Origin: Bacillus_AB infantis_C
GTDB lineage: Bacteria; Bacillota; Bacilli; Bacillales; Cytobacillaceae
Direction of reading: 5' to 3'
Assembly (NCBI RefSeq): GCF_050107595.1
Contig: NZ_JBNILH010000004.1
Span: forward strand, 372,001 to 436,000
DNA length: 64,000 nt
Under the pieces are notes generated by a model. The model did no database searches and was not told the DNA's origin. It saw only the letters and a list, made by a program, of their open reading frames with translations. Both the position numbers and the translations under genes were made by a program. Shown here in pieces: positions 8,321 through 16,932 of this stretch (position 1 is the stretch's first letter; the number at the start of each line of letters is the position of its first letter).

Positions 8321-8354
8321 GGTGATTATTAGCCTTTTGGGTTTATTATCACCC
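8321..8354. other. Hairpin in the 5' region of the first beta-helix gene
   Basis: GGTGATTATT and TTATTATCACC can pair around a 9-13 nt loop, about 70 bp before the start codon. No T run follows, so it is not an obvious terminator; it may be an mRNA leader hairpin. The rest of 8070-8426 shows no gene. Confidence 0.4.
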
Positions 8355-8426
8355 ACAAACCTTTAGTCTTGCTTGTCCGGCTCTCTTTTGACTCAGGACA
8401 ATAGTTTTATAAGAAAGGAAGAAACA

Positions 8427-9686
8427 ATGTATAAAAAGCTGACTTTACCTCTCATCCCCATTCTGCTGTCTATCTCAATGCTTCCTGCCCATACCTCTGC
8501 TGCTGTAACCACCGTCACACCGGAACAATTCGGTGCGGATGGATTTGATGAACACCCTGATACTGCGGCTTTAAAAAAGGCGATTAACAGCGGTGCAGAT
8601 ATAATCTACCTTAAAGAAGGAGCCTCTTATTATATCGATGAAAGGCTCTCGGTAAACAAAAGCATCAAGATTACTTCAGGACCTAAAAAAGCAGCCATTA
8701 TCCAAAAATCCTCTAAAGAAGGGATTTTATACTTCAGGAACAAGGCAAAAACCACTGCTTCGGCTTCAAGGAGTATCACAAAGGGTTCAACATTCATAAC
8801 TGCCTCTGACATAAAAGGAGTTAAGGCAGGAGATATAGTTGAGCTTAAGTCCGACAAGCTTTGGAAGTGGGATAACAGATCCACTTTGACCAAGGGAGAA
8901 ATCCACACGGTTAAAAGTGTTTCCGGAAATAATATCTATTTAAATACGAAAACAAATGATTTATACAATATAGGCAAAGGCGAAAAAGCAGAAGTGCGTA
9001 CATATTCCCCGAACAGGATTGTTTTGGAGAATATAGACTTTAAATATCCAAAAGCAGTTGAGACGACTGCGCTTATAATAGATCCAAGTGTAAATTCCAG
9101 CTTCAAACAAATTTCCATTCAAAACTCAAAGCTGACCGGGCTGAAGCTTATAAAGAATGTAAATGCAAGAGTTGAGAAGGCCTCCATTAGATTGGGAACA
9201 ACAAAAGACATCAATACTGGATACGGAATACAGGACTACGGCGGAATAAATACGAAAATATTAAGTTCCACTTTCCAGGAAGTTAGAAGGGGAGTTGATT
9301 TTTCAGGCGATATTCCATCGAGGTATGGATTAGTTCAGTACAGCAAAGCCATCGGTCCAAAAAAAGGGTCCCTTGCGTCAGGCAACAGCGGTTTTGGTAC
9401 ACATTCGACCGCGGAATACATTGAATTTAGAAATAATGTGGTCCAGAATTTTGACTACCAATTTGTCAGCCGCGGTGATTATATTTCGTTTATCAAGAAT
9501 AGCGGAACAGGCGTTTCAAAAGCATTTCTGCATACCAATTACGGAGATCATATAACCCTTGCCGATAACAGGTATACCAGTACTAACAAAAGTAAATTAG
9601 ATTACTTTATCTTAAGAAGCAGCTCTTTCAATGGCAATATCAAACATTATAACAATAAAGGCCCTAATCTAACTTATATAAGATAA
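8427..9686 (+). CDS. Exported right-handed beta-helix protein, paralog 1
   Basis: 419 residues with a signal peptide (MYKKLTLPLI start, cleavage near HTSA-A at residues 22-26). It opens with FGADGFDEHPDTAALKKAI, the N-terminal motif of pectate-lyase-3-like beta-helix proteins. The body carries many short polar repeats and NNSGTG-like turns. Such proteins are surface polysaccharide lyases, epimerases or adhesins. ATG follows AAGAAAGGAAG. Next to a nearly collinear paralog and convergent with the polysaccharide export operon, so it may act on that glycan, but no catalytic residue can be assigned. Confidence 0.75.
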   Translation: MYKKLTLPLIPILLSISMLPAHTSAAVTTVTPEQFGADGFDEHPDTAALKKAINSGADIIYLKEGASYYIDERLSVNKSIKITSGPKKAAIIQKSSKEGILYFRNKAKTTASASRSITKGSTFITASDIKGVKAGDIVELKSDKLWKWDNRSTLTKGEIHTVKSVSGNNIYLNTKTNDLYNIGKGEKAEVRTYSPNRIVLENIDFKYPKAVETTALIIDPSVNSSFKQISIQNSKLTGLKLIKNVNARVEKASIRLGTTKDINTGYGIQDYGGINTKILSSTFQEVRRGVDFSGDIPSRYGLVQYSKAIGPKKGSLASGNSGFGTHSTAEYIEFRNNVVQNFDYQFVSRGDYISFIKNSGTGVSKAFLHTNYGDHITLADNRYTSTNKSKLDYFILRSSSFNGNIKHYNNKGPNLTYIR

Positions 9687-9693
9687 ATCCCAC

Positions 9694-9726
9694 ATCCCTG
9701 GACCGTAAAGTCCGGGGATTTTTTCT
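9694..9726 (+). terminator. Terminator after beta-helix paralog 1
   Basis: ATCCCTGGAC / GTCCGGGGAT stem with a 6-nt loop and TTTTTTCTT. Confidence 0.8.
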
Positions 9727-9779
9727 TCATATGCTATATACTAGAGTTAAACGCCAGCCCAGACAAAGGAGGAGACATA

Positions 9780-11051
9780 TTGAAGAATCCAGCCGTGAAA
9801 AAGATAAAACTCCTATCCTTGGCCTTGCTCGTCCTGACTTTGGCTGTCCTTTTGCTTCGGGAGCCTCCTGCATCCTTTTCCACACCTGAAGAATTCGGGG
9901 GAGACGGGTTTGACCGCCGGCTTGATACTGCAGCAATCCAAAAGGCTTTGGACAGCGGTGCAGAAACCGTCAAATTAAAGGAAGGCGCCACCTATTATAT
10001 TGATCAGACATTAACGGCCGACCGGAGCATAAAGCTTATATCCGGCTCAAAAAAAGCAAACATCATCCAGCAATCAAATGAGGAAAGCGTTTTTTACTTT
10101 CGCAATAAGGCCCGATCCTCCCTCTATCTTACTGAGGATGTGAAAAAAGGAACGAAGGCAGTTAAAGCCAACGAAGCAAAAAAAGCTCAGCCCGGCGATA
10201 TAATTGAATTGAAGTCAAATGTGCTTTGGCATTGGGATAACCGGAACAGCCTGACAAAAGGCGAACTGCATACCGTGGAAAAGGTTTCAGGGGATACCAT
10301 CTATCTATCCTCCAAAACGGATGACAGCTATGCTGTCAGTGAAGGAGAAAAGGTGATAGTCAATCTGTATTCTCCAAAGACAATCCATGTGGAAAATGTC
10401 CGCTTTTCCTACACAGAGCCTGTTAAAAATACGGCAATTATCATAGATCCAGCCGTGGACTCCACCTTCAAGAATATCAATGTCAGCAAAGCCCAGGAAA
10501 CAGGGCTCAAGTTAATCAAGAACATAAATGCCACTCTGGAAAAATCATTTTTCAGCCTGCATACGGATGAGTCTGTGCCGACGGGATATGGTTTCCAGGA
10601 TTATGGCGGCCGCGGGACCACCGTCAGGAACTCCACCTTTGAAAAGGTGAGGCGGGGCGTTGACTTCTCCGGCGACATACCATCCAGGTTCGGAAGGGTC
10701 GAAAACAGTACGGCATACGGGCCTGATAAAGGAACGCTGGCAGCCGGCAACAGCGGCTTTGGCACCCATTCAACAGCAGAGTATATAACCTTCGAAAATA
10801 ATACTGTGGAGAATTTTGATTATCATTTTGTCAGCCGCGGAAACCATATTTCCTTCTTAAATAACAGCGGTACCGGCAATACGCGCGCTTTCTTTCATAT
10901 CACGTATGGCGGCAAAGTTAAGCTTGAAGGAAATCATTATGCGGACAAGGATGGCAATGAACTCGATTACTTCATATTAAAAGGGACGGAATTTGACGGC
11001 CATATCACAGAAGATGAGAATACTGGCCCATCACGTATTTTTGAACAATAA
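9780..11051 (+). CDS. Exported or membrane-anchored beta-helix protein, paralog 2
   Basis: 423 residues. The start is TTG at 9780 with a perfect AGGAGG (9767-9772) 7 nt upstream. The N terminus has a basic stretch and one hydrophobic segment (residues 10-26) ending without a clear cleavage site, so it may stay anchored. From FGGDGFDRRLDTAA onward it aligns with paralog 1 along its whole length; DYGG, VRRGVDFSGDIPSR and NSGFGTHSTAEYI are near-identical in both. A tandem duplication with its own ribosome site; the terminator between them means expression need not be equal. Confidence 0.78.
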   Translation: MKNPAVKKIKLLSLALLVLTLAVLLLREPPASFSTPEEFGGDGFDRRLDTAAIQKALDSGAETVKLKEGATYYIDQTLTADRSIKLISGSKKANIIQQSNEESVFYFRNKARSSLYLTEDVKKGTKAVKANEAKKAQPGDIIELKSNVLWHWDNRNSLTKGELHTVEKVSGDTIYLSSKTDDSYAVSEGEKVIVNLYSPKTIHVENVRFSYTEPVKNTAIIIDPAVDSTFKNINVSKAQETGLKLIKNINATLEKSFFSLHTDESVPTGYGFQDYGGRGTTVRNSTFEKVRRGVDFSGDIPSRFGRVENSTAYGPDKGTLAAGNSGFGTHSTAEYITFENNTVENFDYHFVSRGNHISFLNNSGTGNTRAFFHITYGGKVKLEGNHYADKDGNELDYFILKGTEFDGHITEDENTGPSRIFEQ

Positions 11052-11055
11052 CAGC

Positions 11056-11083
11056 AAAAAGGAGGGGATTTCCCCTCCTTTTT
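11056..11083. terminator. Bidirectional terminator between beta-helix and export operons
   Basis: AAAAAGGAGGGGA / TCCCCTCCTTTTT with a 2-nt loop. It ends both the + strand paralog and the nine-gene minus-strand operon. Confidence 0.9.
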
Positions 11084-11882
11084 ACATTATGCTTTGCTTC
11101 TGGCCTTTAAGCATTTCATTTCGATAATTCTTTTTCTCAGCTTCTTCAAGCCCATTGTACCAGGAGATGAACTCCTTATACTTTTTAACCGTTTCCTTCG
11201 TCCCGCCGAACTCCTTAACCTCGCCAAAATGCAGCCATAAAACACGGTCAGACAAAGAGCTGATCTGTGAAAGCGAGTGGCTGATAAAAAAGATCGTCCT
11301 GCCGCCCGCCCTGAAGTCGTCTATCTTTGCCAGGCATTTCTTATAGAATGTTTCATCCCCGACCGAAAGAGCTTCATCCACGACAAGGATGTCAGGGTTG
11401 GTATGCACCGAGATGGCAAAGCCTAAGCGGGATTTCATTCCGCTTGAATATTTTTTGACAGGCTGGTCGATAAATTCCCCAATATCGGCAAACTCGCAGA
11501 TTGCAGGGGTCAATTCGGCGATCTCCCGCCTGCTCATGCCCAGCATAAGCCCCTTCAGCTCGATATTCTCCAAGCCGGTAAGCTGATTATTGAGCCCTGC
11601 CGATATGGCAATCAGGCTCGTTTCCCCATTGAGCTCAATGCTTCCTGCTGTCGGCGAGGTTACTTGCGCCAGGAGGTTGGACAGGGTTGATTTTCCGGAT
11701 CCATTGATTCCGATGACACCAATGGTTTCCCCTTCATACACTTCAAAGGAGACATCATTCAGCGCCAGGAAGCTCCTGTTTTTTTTACTCCAGAGAAACA
11801 GATCCTTCAGCTTTTCTGAATTGGCTTTGAAAAGCTTATATTCCTTTGCTACGTTTCGAAATATGACCTTTGGCTTCTTCAT
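11082..11882 (-). CDS. Polysaccharide ABC exporter, ATP-binding subunit (TagH/Wzt-like)
   Basis: 266 residues. Walker A GINGSGKST (58-66), signature YSSGM (145-149), Walker B ILVVDE (165-170) and the switch histidine H202 are intact. The N-terminal FRNVAKEYKLF and the SVGD after Walker B are typical of the TagH/KpsT/Wzt group, which powers export of undecaprenyl-linked glycans. There is no C-terminal carbohydrate-binding domain of the kind in Wzt O9a, which fits a system with chain length set elsewhere. Last gene of the operon, 14 bp after its permease. Confidence 0.9.
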   Translation of the reverse strand: MKKPKVIFRNVAKEYKLFKANSEKLKDLFLWSKKNRSFLALNDVSFEVYEGETIGVIGINGSGKSTLSNLLAQVTSPTAGSIELNGETSLIAISAGLNNQLTGLENIELKGLMLGMSRREIAELTPAICEFADIGEFIDQPVKKYSSGMKSRLGFAISVHTNPDILVVDEALSVGDETFYKKCLAKIDDFRAGGRTIFFISHSLSQISSLSDRVLWLHFGEVKEFGGTKETVKKYKEFISWYNGLEEAEKKNYRNEMLKGQKQSIM

Positions 11883-11896
11883 ACTGCCCTCCCCGT

Positions 11897-12700
11897 CTAT
11901 AAATAATCAATGAACCTGTTCCTGAATTTCATATGAAGCATAGACCCAATCAAAAGAATGACCAATGTAATTGCCCAGAAATAGATTGTGTATGTTATAT
12001 CTTCATAAAACCAGGCGCCGCCTAATAACGTACTTCTGAACCCTTGGATCAGATAGAAAAGAGGATTCAGCTTTAATATTTCCAGCCAGGGCGACGCAAG
12101 GCTGCTGACGTCCCACAGGATCGGGAGCACATACACCATCATTCTCATCAGCGATTGAAGCACGCTCTGAAAATCCCTGAATACTGCAGAGATTGTTGAG
12201 AAAAGCAGGGTCACGGAAAATAAAAACAAGTATAGCGCAGCCAAATAATAAGGGAGCTGGAGCAGATAGATCCCCGGATTGATTCCGTACACAATAAGCA
12301 GCACCATTAATAGGGCAAGCAGAATGAGAAAATTAAAGCTGTTTGATATGATTGCAACTGATGGCATGACACTAATCGGGAATTTCATTTTGGAAACAAG
12401 GCTGATCTTGGCAAAAATACTATTTGAGCCCTGTATGATCGCTGGACTTATAAACAGCCATGGAATCAGTCCGAGAATCAGCCAGATGAAAAATGGAATC
12501 TCTCCAACCGGCTCCCCTCCCCTGATCCCGAGCCCAAACACCAGCCAGTACACAAATATTCGCGCAGCTGGATTCAAAATCTGCCAGAAAATACCGAGAT
12601 AATGAAGCTGATAGGTGCTTTTTATTTCAAATAGGGCAAGCCTGAATATTAAATGAAGATGCAAGGCCTGTTCTTTCATAATCTGAAAAACGGCTTTCAC
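11897..12700 (-). CDS. Polysaccharide ABC exporter, permease (TagG/Wzm-like)
   Basis: About 267 residues with six membrane segments, of the ABC-2 permease family. The N-terminal amphipathic part and LHYLGIFWQILNP are hallmarks of TagG/Wzm permeases. Partner of the adjacent ATPase in flipping a lipid-linked glycan. Start uncertain: TTG at 12715 lies only 2 nt from AGGAG, whereas GTG at 12700 has GAGGG 8 nt upstream and is preferred. An 85-bp gap separates it from the dehydrogenase gene upstream. Confidence 0.88.
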   Translation of the reverse strand: MKAVFQIMKEQALHLHLIFRLALFEIKSTYQLHYLGIFWQILNPAARIFVYWLVFGLGIRGGEPVGEIPFFIWLILGLIPWLFISPAIIQGSNSIFAKISLVSKMKFPISVMPSVAIISNSFNFLILLALLMVLLIVYGINPGIYLLQLPYYLAALYLFLFSVTLLFSTISAVFRDFQSVLQSLMRMMVYVLPILWDVSSLASPWLEILKLNPLFYLIQGFRSTLLGGAWFYEDITYTIYFWAITLVILLIGSMLHMKFRNRFIDYL

Positions 12701-12785
12701 TATTAACGCCCTCAATTCTCCTGAATTACCTTTCCTCTATAAGGAAACAGAGGACGGCCCATTACTGTGCCATCCTGCTGTATGG

Positions 12786-14060
12786 TTATACCAAGATTTT
12801 TTCTTTATTATAATGGAATAAGTTCCCGAAATGGATATATTCGATTTCGTCTGACAGGTTTTGGACAATCTTCTTCGTATCAAAGATTCTCTTGTCTGTC
12901 ATCTTGGCCATTTTTCCGAAGTCTAATTCTTTGAATTCATTATGGTCTGTCAATATGACAGCCAGGCTTGAATTCATAACAGCCTCCTCGAAGTCCTTTG
13001 TCACCCAATCAAGTTCTACATGCGGATCATGGGAACGGATTTCATATTTTCCCTGCTGCAGAAGAAGCTCCCTGATTTCCATTGCAGGACTCTCCCTGAT
13101 GTCATCGACATTTCCTTTGTAGGTGAGTCCGAGCAGGGTAATTGTATTTCCGTTGGCGCCTTCCATCAGGCGATTTATATTTTCCACCACATAATGGGGC
13201 ATGGATGTGTTGACTGAGCGTGACAGTTCAATGATCTTGGCCTTATCCGGCGATTTGGAAACGATGAAATACGGATCGACCGCCAGGCAGTGGCCACCCA
13301 CACCGGGGCCAGGTGTATGCAGGTTTACACGCGGATGCTTGTTCGCCATTTCAATAACATCCAGCGCGTTAATTTCAAGATCATTGCATACCTTGGTCAG
13401 CTCATTTGCCAATGCAATATTCACATCACGGAATGTATTTTCCATCAGCTTGGACATTTCAGCTGTTTTTGCCGTCGTCTTGATGATTTCCCCTTTTACG
13501 AAGGTGCTGTAAACCATGGCGCCTGCCTCGGTGCATTCTGGTGTAATCCCGCCGACAATGCGGTTATTATAAATTAGTTCATGAAGAATCTGGCCAGGAA
13601 GCACCCGTTCAGGGCAGTGCACAAGGAAAATGTCCTTTCCTGCAGTAAATCCGGCCTGTTCAATGAGCGGGAGAACATGGTCGTCCATGCTTCTTGGCGC
13701 AATCGTTGATTCGACGATTACGACATTGCCCTGCTTCAAATAAGGGATAACCGAGCTTACAGCACTTAGTACATATGATAAATCACAGGATTTGTATTCA
13801 TCATTGTTATTAGGCGTAGGAACGGAGATGATAAATGCATCAGCAGGTTCTGGAGCAAGGGATGCTTTGAAATTCCCTTTTGAAACAACTTCGCTGAGTG
13901 CCTCCTGCAGACCTGGCTCTTCAATATGTATGGTTCCTGAATTAAGCAATTCAACAACCTCTGCTTTGACATCAACGCCTGTGACCTCCGCTCCATGCTT
14001 GGCAAACATGATGGATGTCGGCAGTCCGATATAACCCAGTCCAATTGTACAGATTTTCAT
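12786..14060 (-). CDS. wecC: UDP-N-acetyl-D-mannosamine dehydrogenase
   Basis: 424 residues. It oxidises UDP-ManNAc to UDP-ManNAcA in two NAD-dependent steps. Seen: GLGYIGLP (7-14) for NAD, HPRVNLHTPGPGVGGHC with catalytic C258, and VDPYF. The HPRVN...GPGVGGHC form favours the WecC subgroup over UDP-glucose dehydrogenases. It implies an acidic aminosugar in the exported polymer. No UDP-GlcNAc 2-epimerase gene is in the window, so UDP-ManNAc must come from elsewhere. Overlaps the preceding gene by 4 bp (ATGA). Confidence 0.88.
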   Translation of the reverse strand: MKICTIGLGYIGLPTSIMFAKHGAEVTGVDVKAEVVELLNSGTIHIEEPGLQEALSEVVSKGNFKASLAPEPADAFIISVPTPNNNDEYKSCDLSYVLSAVSSVIPYLKQGNVVIVESTIAPRSMDDHVLPLIEQAGFTAGKDIFLVHCPERVLPGQILHELIYNNRIVGGITPECTEAGAMVYSTFVKGEIIKTTAKTAEMSKLMENTFRDVNIALANELTKVCNDLEINALDVIEMANKHPRVNLHTPGPGVGGHCLAVDPYFIVSKSPDKAKIIELSRSVNTSMPHYVVENINRLMEGANGNTITLLGLTYKGNVDDIRESPAMEIRELLLQQGKYEIRSHDPHVELDWVTKDFEEAVMNSSLAVILTDHNEFKELDFGKMAKMTDKRIFDTKKIVQNLSDEIEYIHFGNLFHYNKEKILV

Positions 14061-15049
14061 AATAACACCACTCCTGTTCTCATAATTTGTCTAATCTTTT
14101 GCTGAAGAAAAATTGGGAAATGCACGGCCAGTTCCTTATGTGTATCATAGTTTCCCAGATCAAGTTCCAGATGTTCATAGCTCTCTGCTGCCAGGAACTC
14201 GGAAAACGGCTTCACATGGGCTTCATAATGGGGTTCACCTTTCCCGACATGAATCATGACCCGGGGAAGGGGACTGCCGGCTGCAAGCTTCTCAGCTATC
14301 ATGCCTGTCATCAGCTCATTCGCCCAGCTTTTATCTTCCTCTGACAAACTGCCGGTAATATATTGAAAGACCGGTGTACTGACCGATTCCAGGTTTTTGA
14401 GATTTTTCCCCAAATAATCCCCTAGGTAGATTTGCGGGCCGCCTGCGACAGCAAAGCCGTATCCCCCAAGAAAGGAGTGGAAAATAGATGCATAGCCGCC
14501 CTTGCTTGACCCTGCACAGATAACCCTATCCTTATCCAGCCCATTATGGATACGAATCCGCTCGATAAGATCCTGGACTTTGTGGGCAATTGTCAGGTTC
14601 TTTGCCTCCCCCAGGTAATAGGTGGCGCCTGTCGGCTCCGGCCCATAGTCGTCTTTTATGAACAGCTTTGAAACCGGAAACTCATCAAGGGTTTTAATAT
14701 AGTTATATCCAGGAGTCTTGGCCATTGCCTGGAATACGACGATCAGGAAGGGAGAGTTCTCTTCGTGTAAGTAAATATATTTCAGGCCCTCTTCTGATAC
14801 AGTTTCCATCGGCAGGTACTGGTATTTAGTGATGTCCGCCCATTTCCCTTCAGACCTTGTCTGATATTTATATTTATAATTCAAGTGTCCGCCAAGCTCT
14901 TCCCTTGAGAGCTCCAGCCTCTCTCCTGGCCCTATTACCTTTAGAAGAGCAAACTCGCCTTTGCGGAAGTCCTTGAGCACAAACCGGATCTCCTCCTGCA
15001 CACCTGTTTCTTCGTGCGGGGCAAAATCAAAGATATTTTTATCCATCAT
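14057..15049 (-). CDS. Alpha/beta-hydrolase-like polysaccharide locus protein
   Basis: 330 residues, no signal peptide. VICAGSSKGGYASIF (176-190) is a nucleophile elbow with S182; histidines in GKGEPHYEAH and DTHKEL are possible catalytic partners. The N-terminal ~120 residues form a separate beta-rich part. Proteins with this layout occur in capsule loci (XcbB/CpsF-like) and as Asp2-type O-acetyl transferases or esterases of glycosylation systems. Sandwiched between lyase and dehydrogenase genes with 4-bp overlaps, so firmly part of the operon. A role in acylating or deacylating the glycan is inference. Confidence 0.6.
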   Translation of the reverse strand: MMDKNIFDFAPHEETGVQEEIRFVLKDFRKGEFALLKVIGPGERLELSREELGGHLNYKYKYQTRSEGKWADITKYQYLPMETVSEEGLKYIYLHEENSPFLIVVFQAMAKTPGYNYIKTLDEFPVSKLFIKDDYGPEPTGATYYLGEAKNLTIAHKVQDLIERIRIHNGLDKDRVICAGSSKGGYASIFHSFLGGYGFAVAGGPQIYLGDYLGKNLKNLESVSTPVFQYITGSLSEEDKSWANELMTGMIAEKLAAGSPLPRVMIHVGKGEPHYEAHVKPFSEFLAAESYEHLELDLGNYDTHKELAVHFPIFLQQKIRQIMRTGVVLL

Positions 15050-16926
15050 ACCGGTGTCCCCTCTCGAGTTCTTCTTGCTGCCTGGATATGCTCTGCCTCA
15101 TGTTCAGTGGCAGCCTCCATCAGCCGGGTGTTCAAATGTTTTTTGGAGCGGTAGTATTTATCATTGATAAATACATGTTCATAAAAATCTGTCAGCTGGA
15201 TCTCAATTTTATATTTCCTCCAGCGGACAAAAATCAGGTCCCCCTCCCATTTCACCTCAGGAGCTTCTCTGCTTTTCAGAGGGACTCCCAATGTGATTTC
15301 GTACACATTGTCCGCTGCCATTCCTTCTGTCTTAAAGGTCAGCAGCGTATTAGGGACCATCTTTCCGTAATCCGGCGAAATCCATCCTTTCAATGGATTG
15401 GTTTCACCTGAAGCAGTCCCGGCTTCATAAGCACCGGTGCTCGAATGGATTTGCCTGATGCCAATCGCTTCTTCACCTTCAAGGCTGCCGATAAAATGCT
15501 CATTGTCCTTTCGGCATTCAAGCTCGCTGTGAAAATTAAAATGCGTTTCAAAGGTATGATCTTTAAAGCCTTTCAGGCGATCGAAAACCAAAATGACATC
15601 CGGTTTCAGATAGAGAAAAAGTCTCCTGTGATTGATATTTTTATATAAAGCATGCATTCCTGATGCATAGGCAATATTCTTTGTCAGCACAGCTGAGAGG
15701 AGTCCGCTTTTGCCTCTGTTGAAGCTGGGTATCCCTGCTTCCTGCCCATCTGCCATCACACTATTATGGGCGGGAGGAGATACAACATATTGCCGTTCCT
15801 CCGACTGATAATGATAGGTATATTTCCCGCCTTCAGTCAGCAGTTCTCTTCCCCGGGCAAAAAGGACAAATGACAGATCATCATGATGCTTATGGACTCT
15901 CGAATGGAAACCGCTGTATGCGATCAGCTGCACCGCCTCTTCATCCCACGCCCATTTATTCCTGAAAGCCGCAAACCCTCCCTGAAAGAAGGCTGCATCG
16001 GCAGGAAGAGGGGGAGTCCCTTCTTTTTCTGAAGCTTCAAGCTCTTGCATCAGCTGTCTTGTCTGTGCGCTCCAGCCTTGCAGTACATGTCGTGAAACCT
16101 GTGCATTTTCGCTGTCCCCTATAGAAGGGATCCTCCAGTCCGGCCGGCTTATATAGACCAGGAATCTGAAAGCATTGTGCAGCCGTTCCTCCAGTATGCC
16201 GGATTCCCCGTAACCTGTCAGCTTCAGGTAGCCCAGGAATCTGAACAGTGTTTTAAGGAGGGAATAGACATACTGCGGGGAATGCTCAAGAAAGCTTCCA
16301 TCCGCTGCAAATAGATAATTGACCTGATTCCAAAAGCGCTCAAGCGACTGTTCCCTCCAGCGGCTGCTTCCCTCGATTTCCGAAAACGTAACAGCTGCCG
16401 TATACAGAGCCATATCCTGCTCAAGTCCATGATTATGGTTTGGCATATAGAAGCTTTCTTCCATAAGTGTTTCGGCATGCACCGCCGCTATCTTCTCCAG
16501 CTCTTCTTCCATTTCCTTATGGTAAAGCGGTCCAGACCTCCAGATGCAGAAGAAGCGGCAGATGTTTGCCAGCCTGTACGCGGTTGAATGATCATGCCAG
16601 CCCATCTCAGAAGGCGATTCAGGATAGTTCACCTGATGCCAGTTAATGATCAGCTCTTCCGCTTTCTTTAAATACTTCTCGTCCCCAAGCTCCTCATATC
16701 CGTCACACAGATGGGAAACAGAAGCTAAGGAATGATGCTGGAACCGCCAGGAGCGTTCAGGTCCGGGAAAGGACCAGACCTCTTTATAGTCCGCAGAAAC
16801 CTCGCCGAATCTGGCACTCGTAAACCAGATATTCTTGAAATAGCCTTCACAATGCCTTTCAAGCAGTTCTTTAGAATTGATTTTTGATATAAATCTGACC
16901 GGGACAGCTTTCTGCAGTCTGACCAC
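15046..16926 (-). CDS. Heparinase II/III-family polysaccharide lyase
   Basis: 626 residues. N-terminal (alpha/alpha) toroid with WHDHSTAYR (110-118) and the NHNHG motif (163-167), then a beta-sandwich part carrying HKHHDDLSF near residue 350. These are the conserved histidine motifs of heparinase II/III-type lyases, which cleave uronic-acid-containing polymers by beta-elimination. This fits a polymer with ManNAcA. No signal peptide, so it may act inside the cell or need the operon's exporter. Start unusual: the GTG at 16926 is six bases after the upstream stop and lies inside the GGGAGGTGG ribosome-site-like stretch; no better start is visible. Confidence 0.8.
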   Translation of the reverse strand: MVRLQKAVPVRFISKINSKELLERHCEGYFKNIWFTSARFGEVSADYKEVWSFPGPERSWRFQHHSLASVSHLCDGYEELGDEKYLKKAEELIINWHQVNYPESPSEMGWHDHSTAYRLANICRFFCIWRSGPLYHKEMEEELEKIAAVHAETLMEESFYMPNHNHGLEQDMALYTAAVTFSEIEGSSRWREQSLERFWNQVNYLFAADGSFLEHSPQYVYSLLKTLFRFLGYLKLTGYGESGILEERLHNAFRFLVYISRPDWRIPSIGDSENAQVSRHVLQGWSAQTRQLMQELEASEKEGTPPLPADAAFFQGGFAAFRNKWAWDEEAVQLIAYSGFHSRVHKHHDDLSFVLFARGRELLTEGGKYTYHYQSEERQYVVSPPAHNSVMADGQEAGIPSFNRGKSGLLSAVLTKNIAYASGMHALYKNINHRRLFLYLKPDVILVFDRLKGFKDHTFETHFNFHSELECRKDNEHFIGSLEGEEAIGIRQIHSSTGAYEAGTASGETNPLKGWISPDYGKMVPNTLLTFKTEGMAADNVYEITLGVPLKSREAPEVKWEGDLIFVRWRKYKIEIQLTDFYEHVFINDKYYRSKKHLNTRLMEAATEHEAEHIQAARRTREGTPV

Positions 16927-16932
16927 CTCCCA

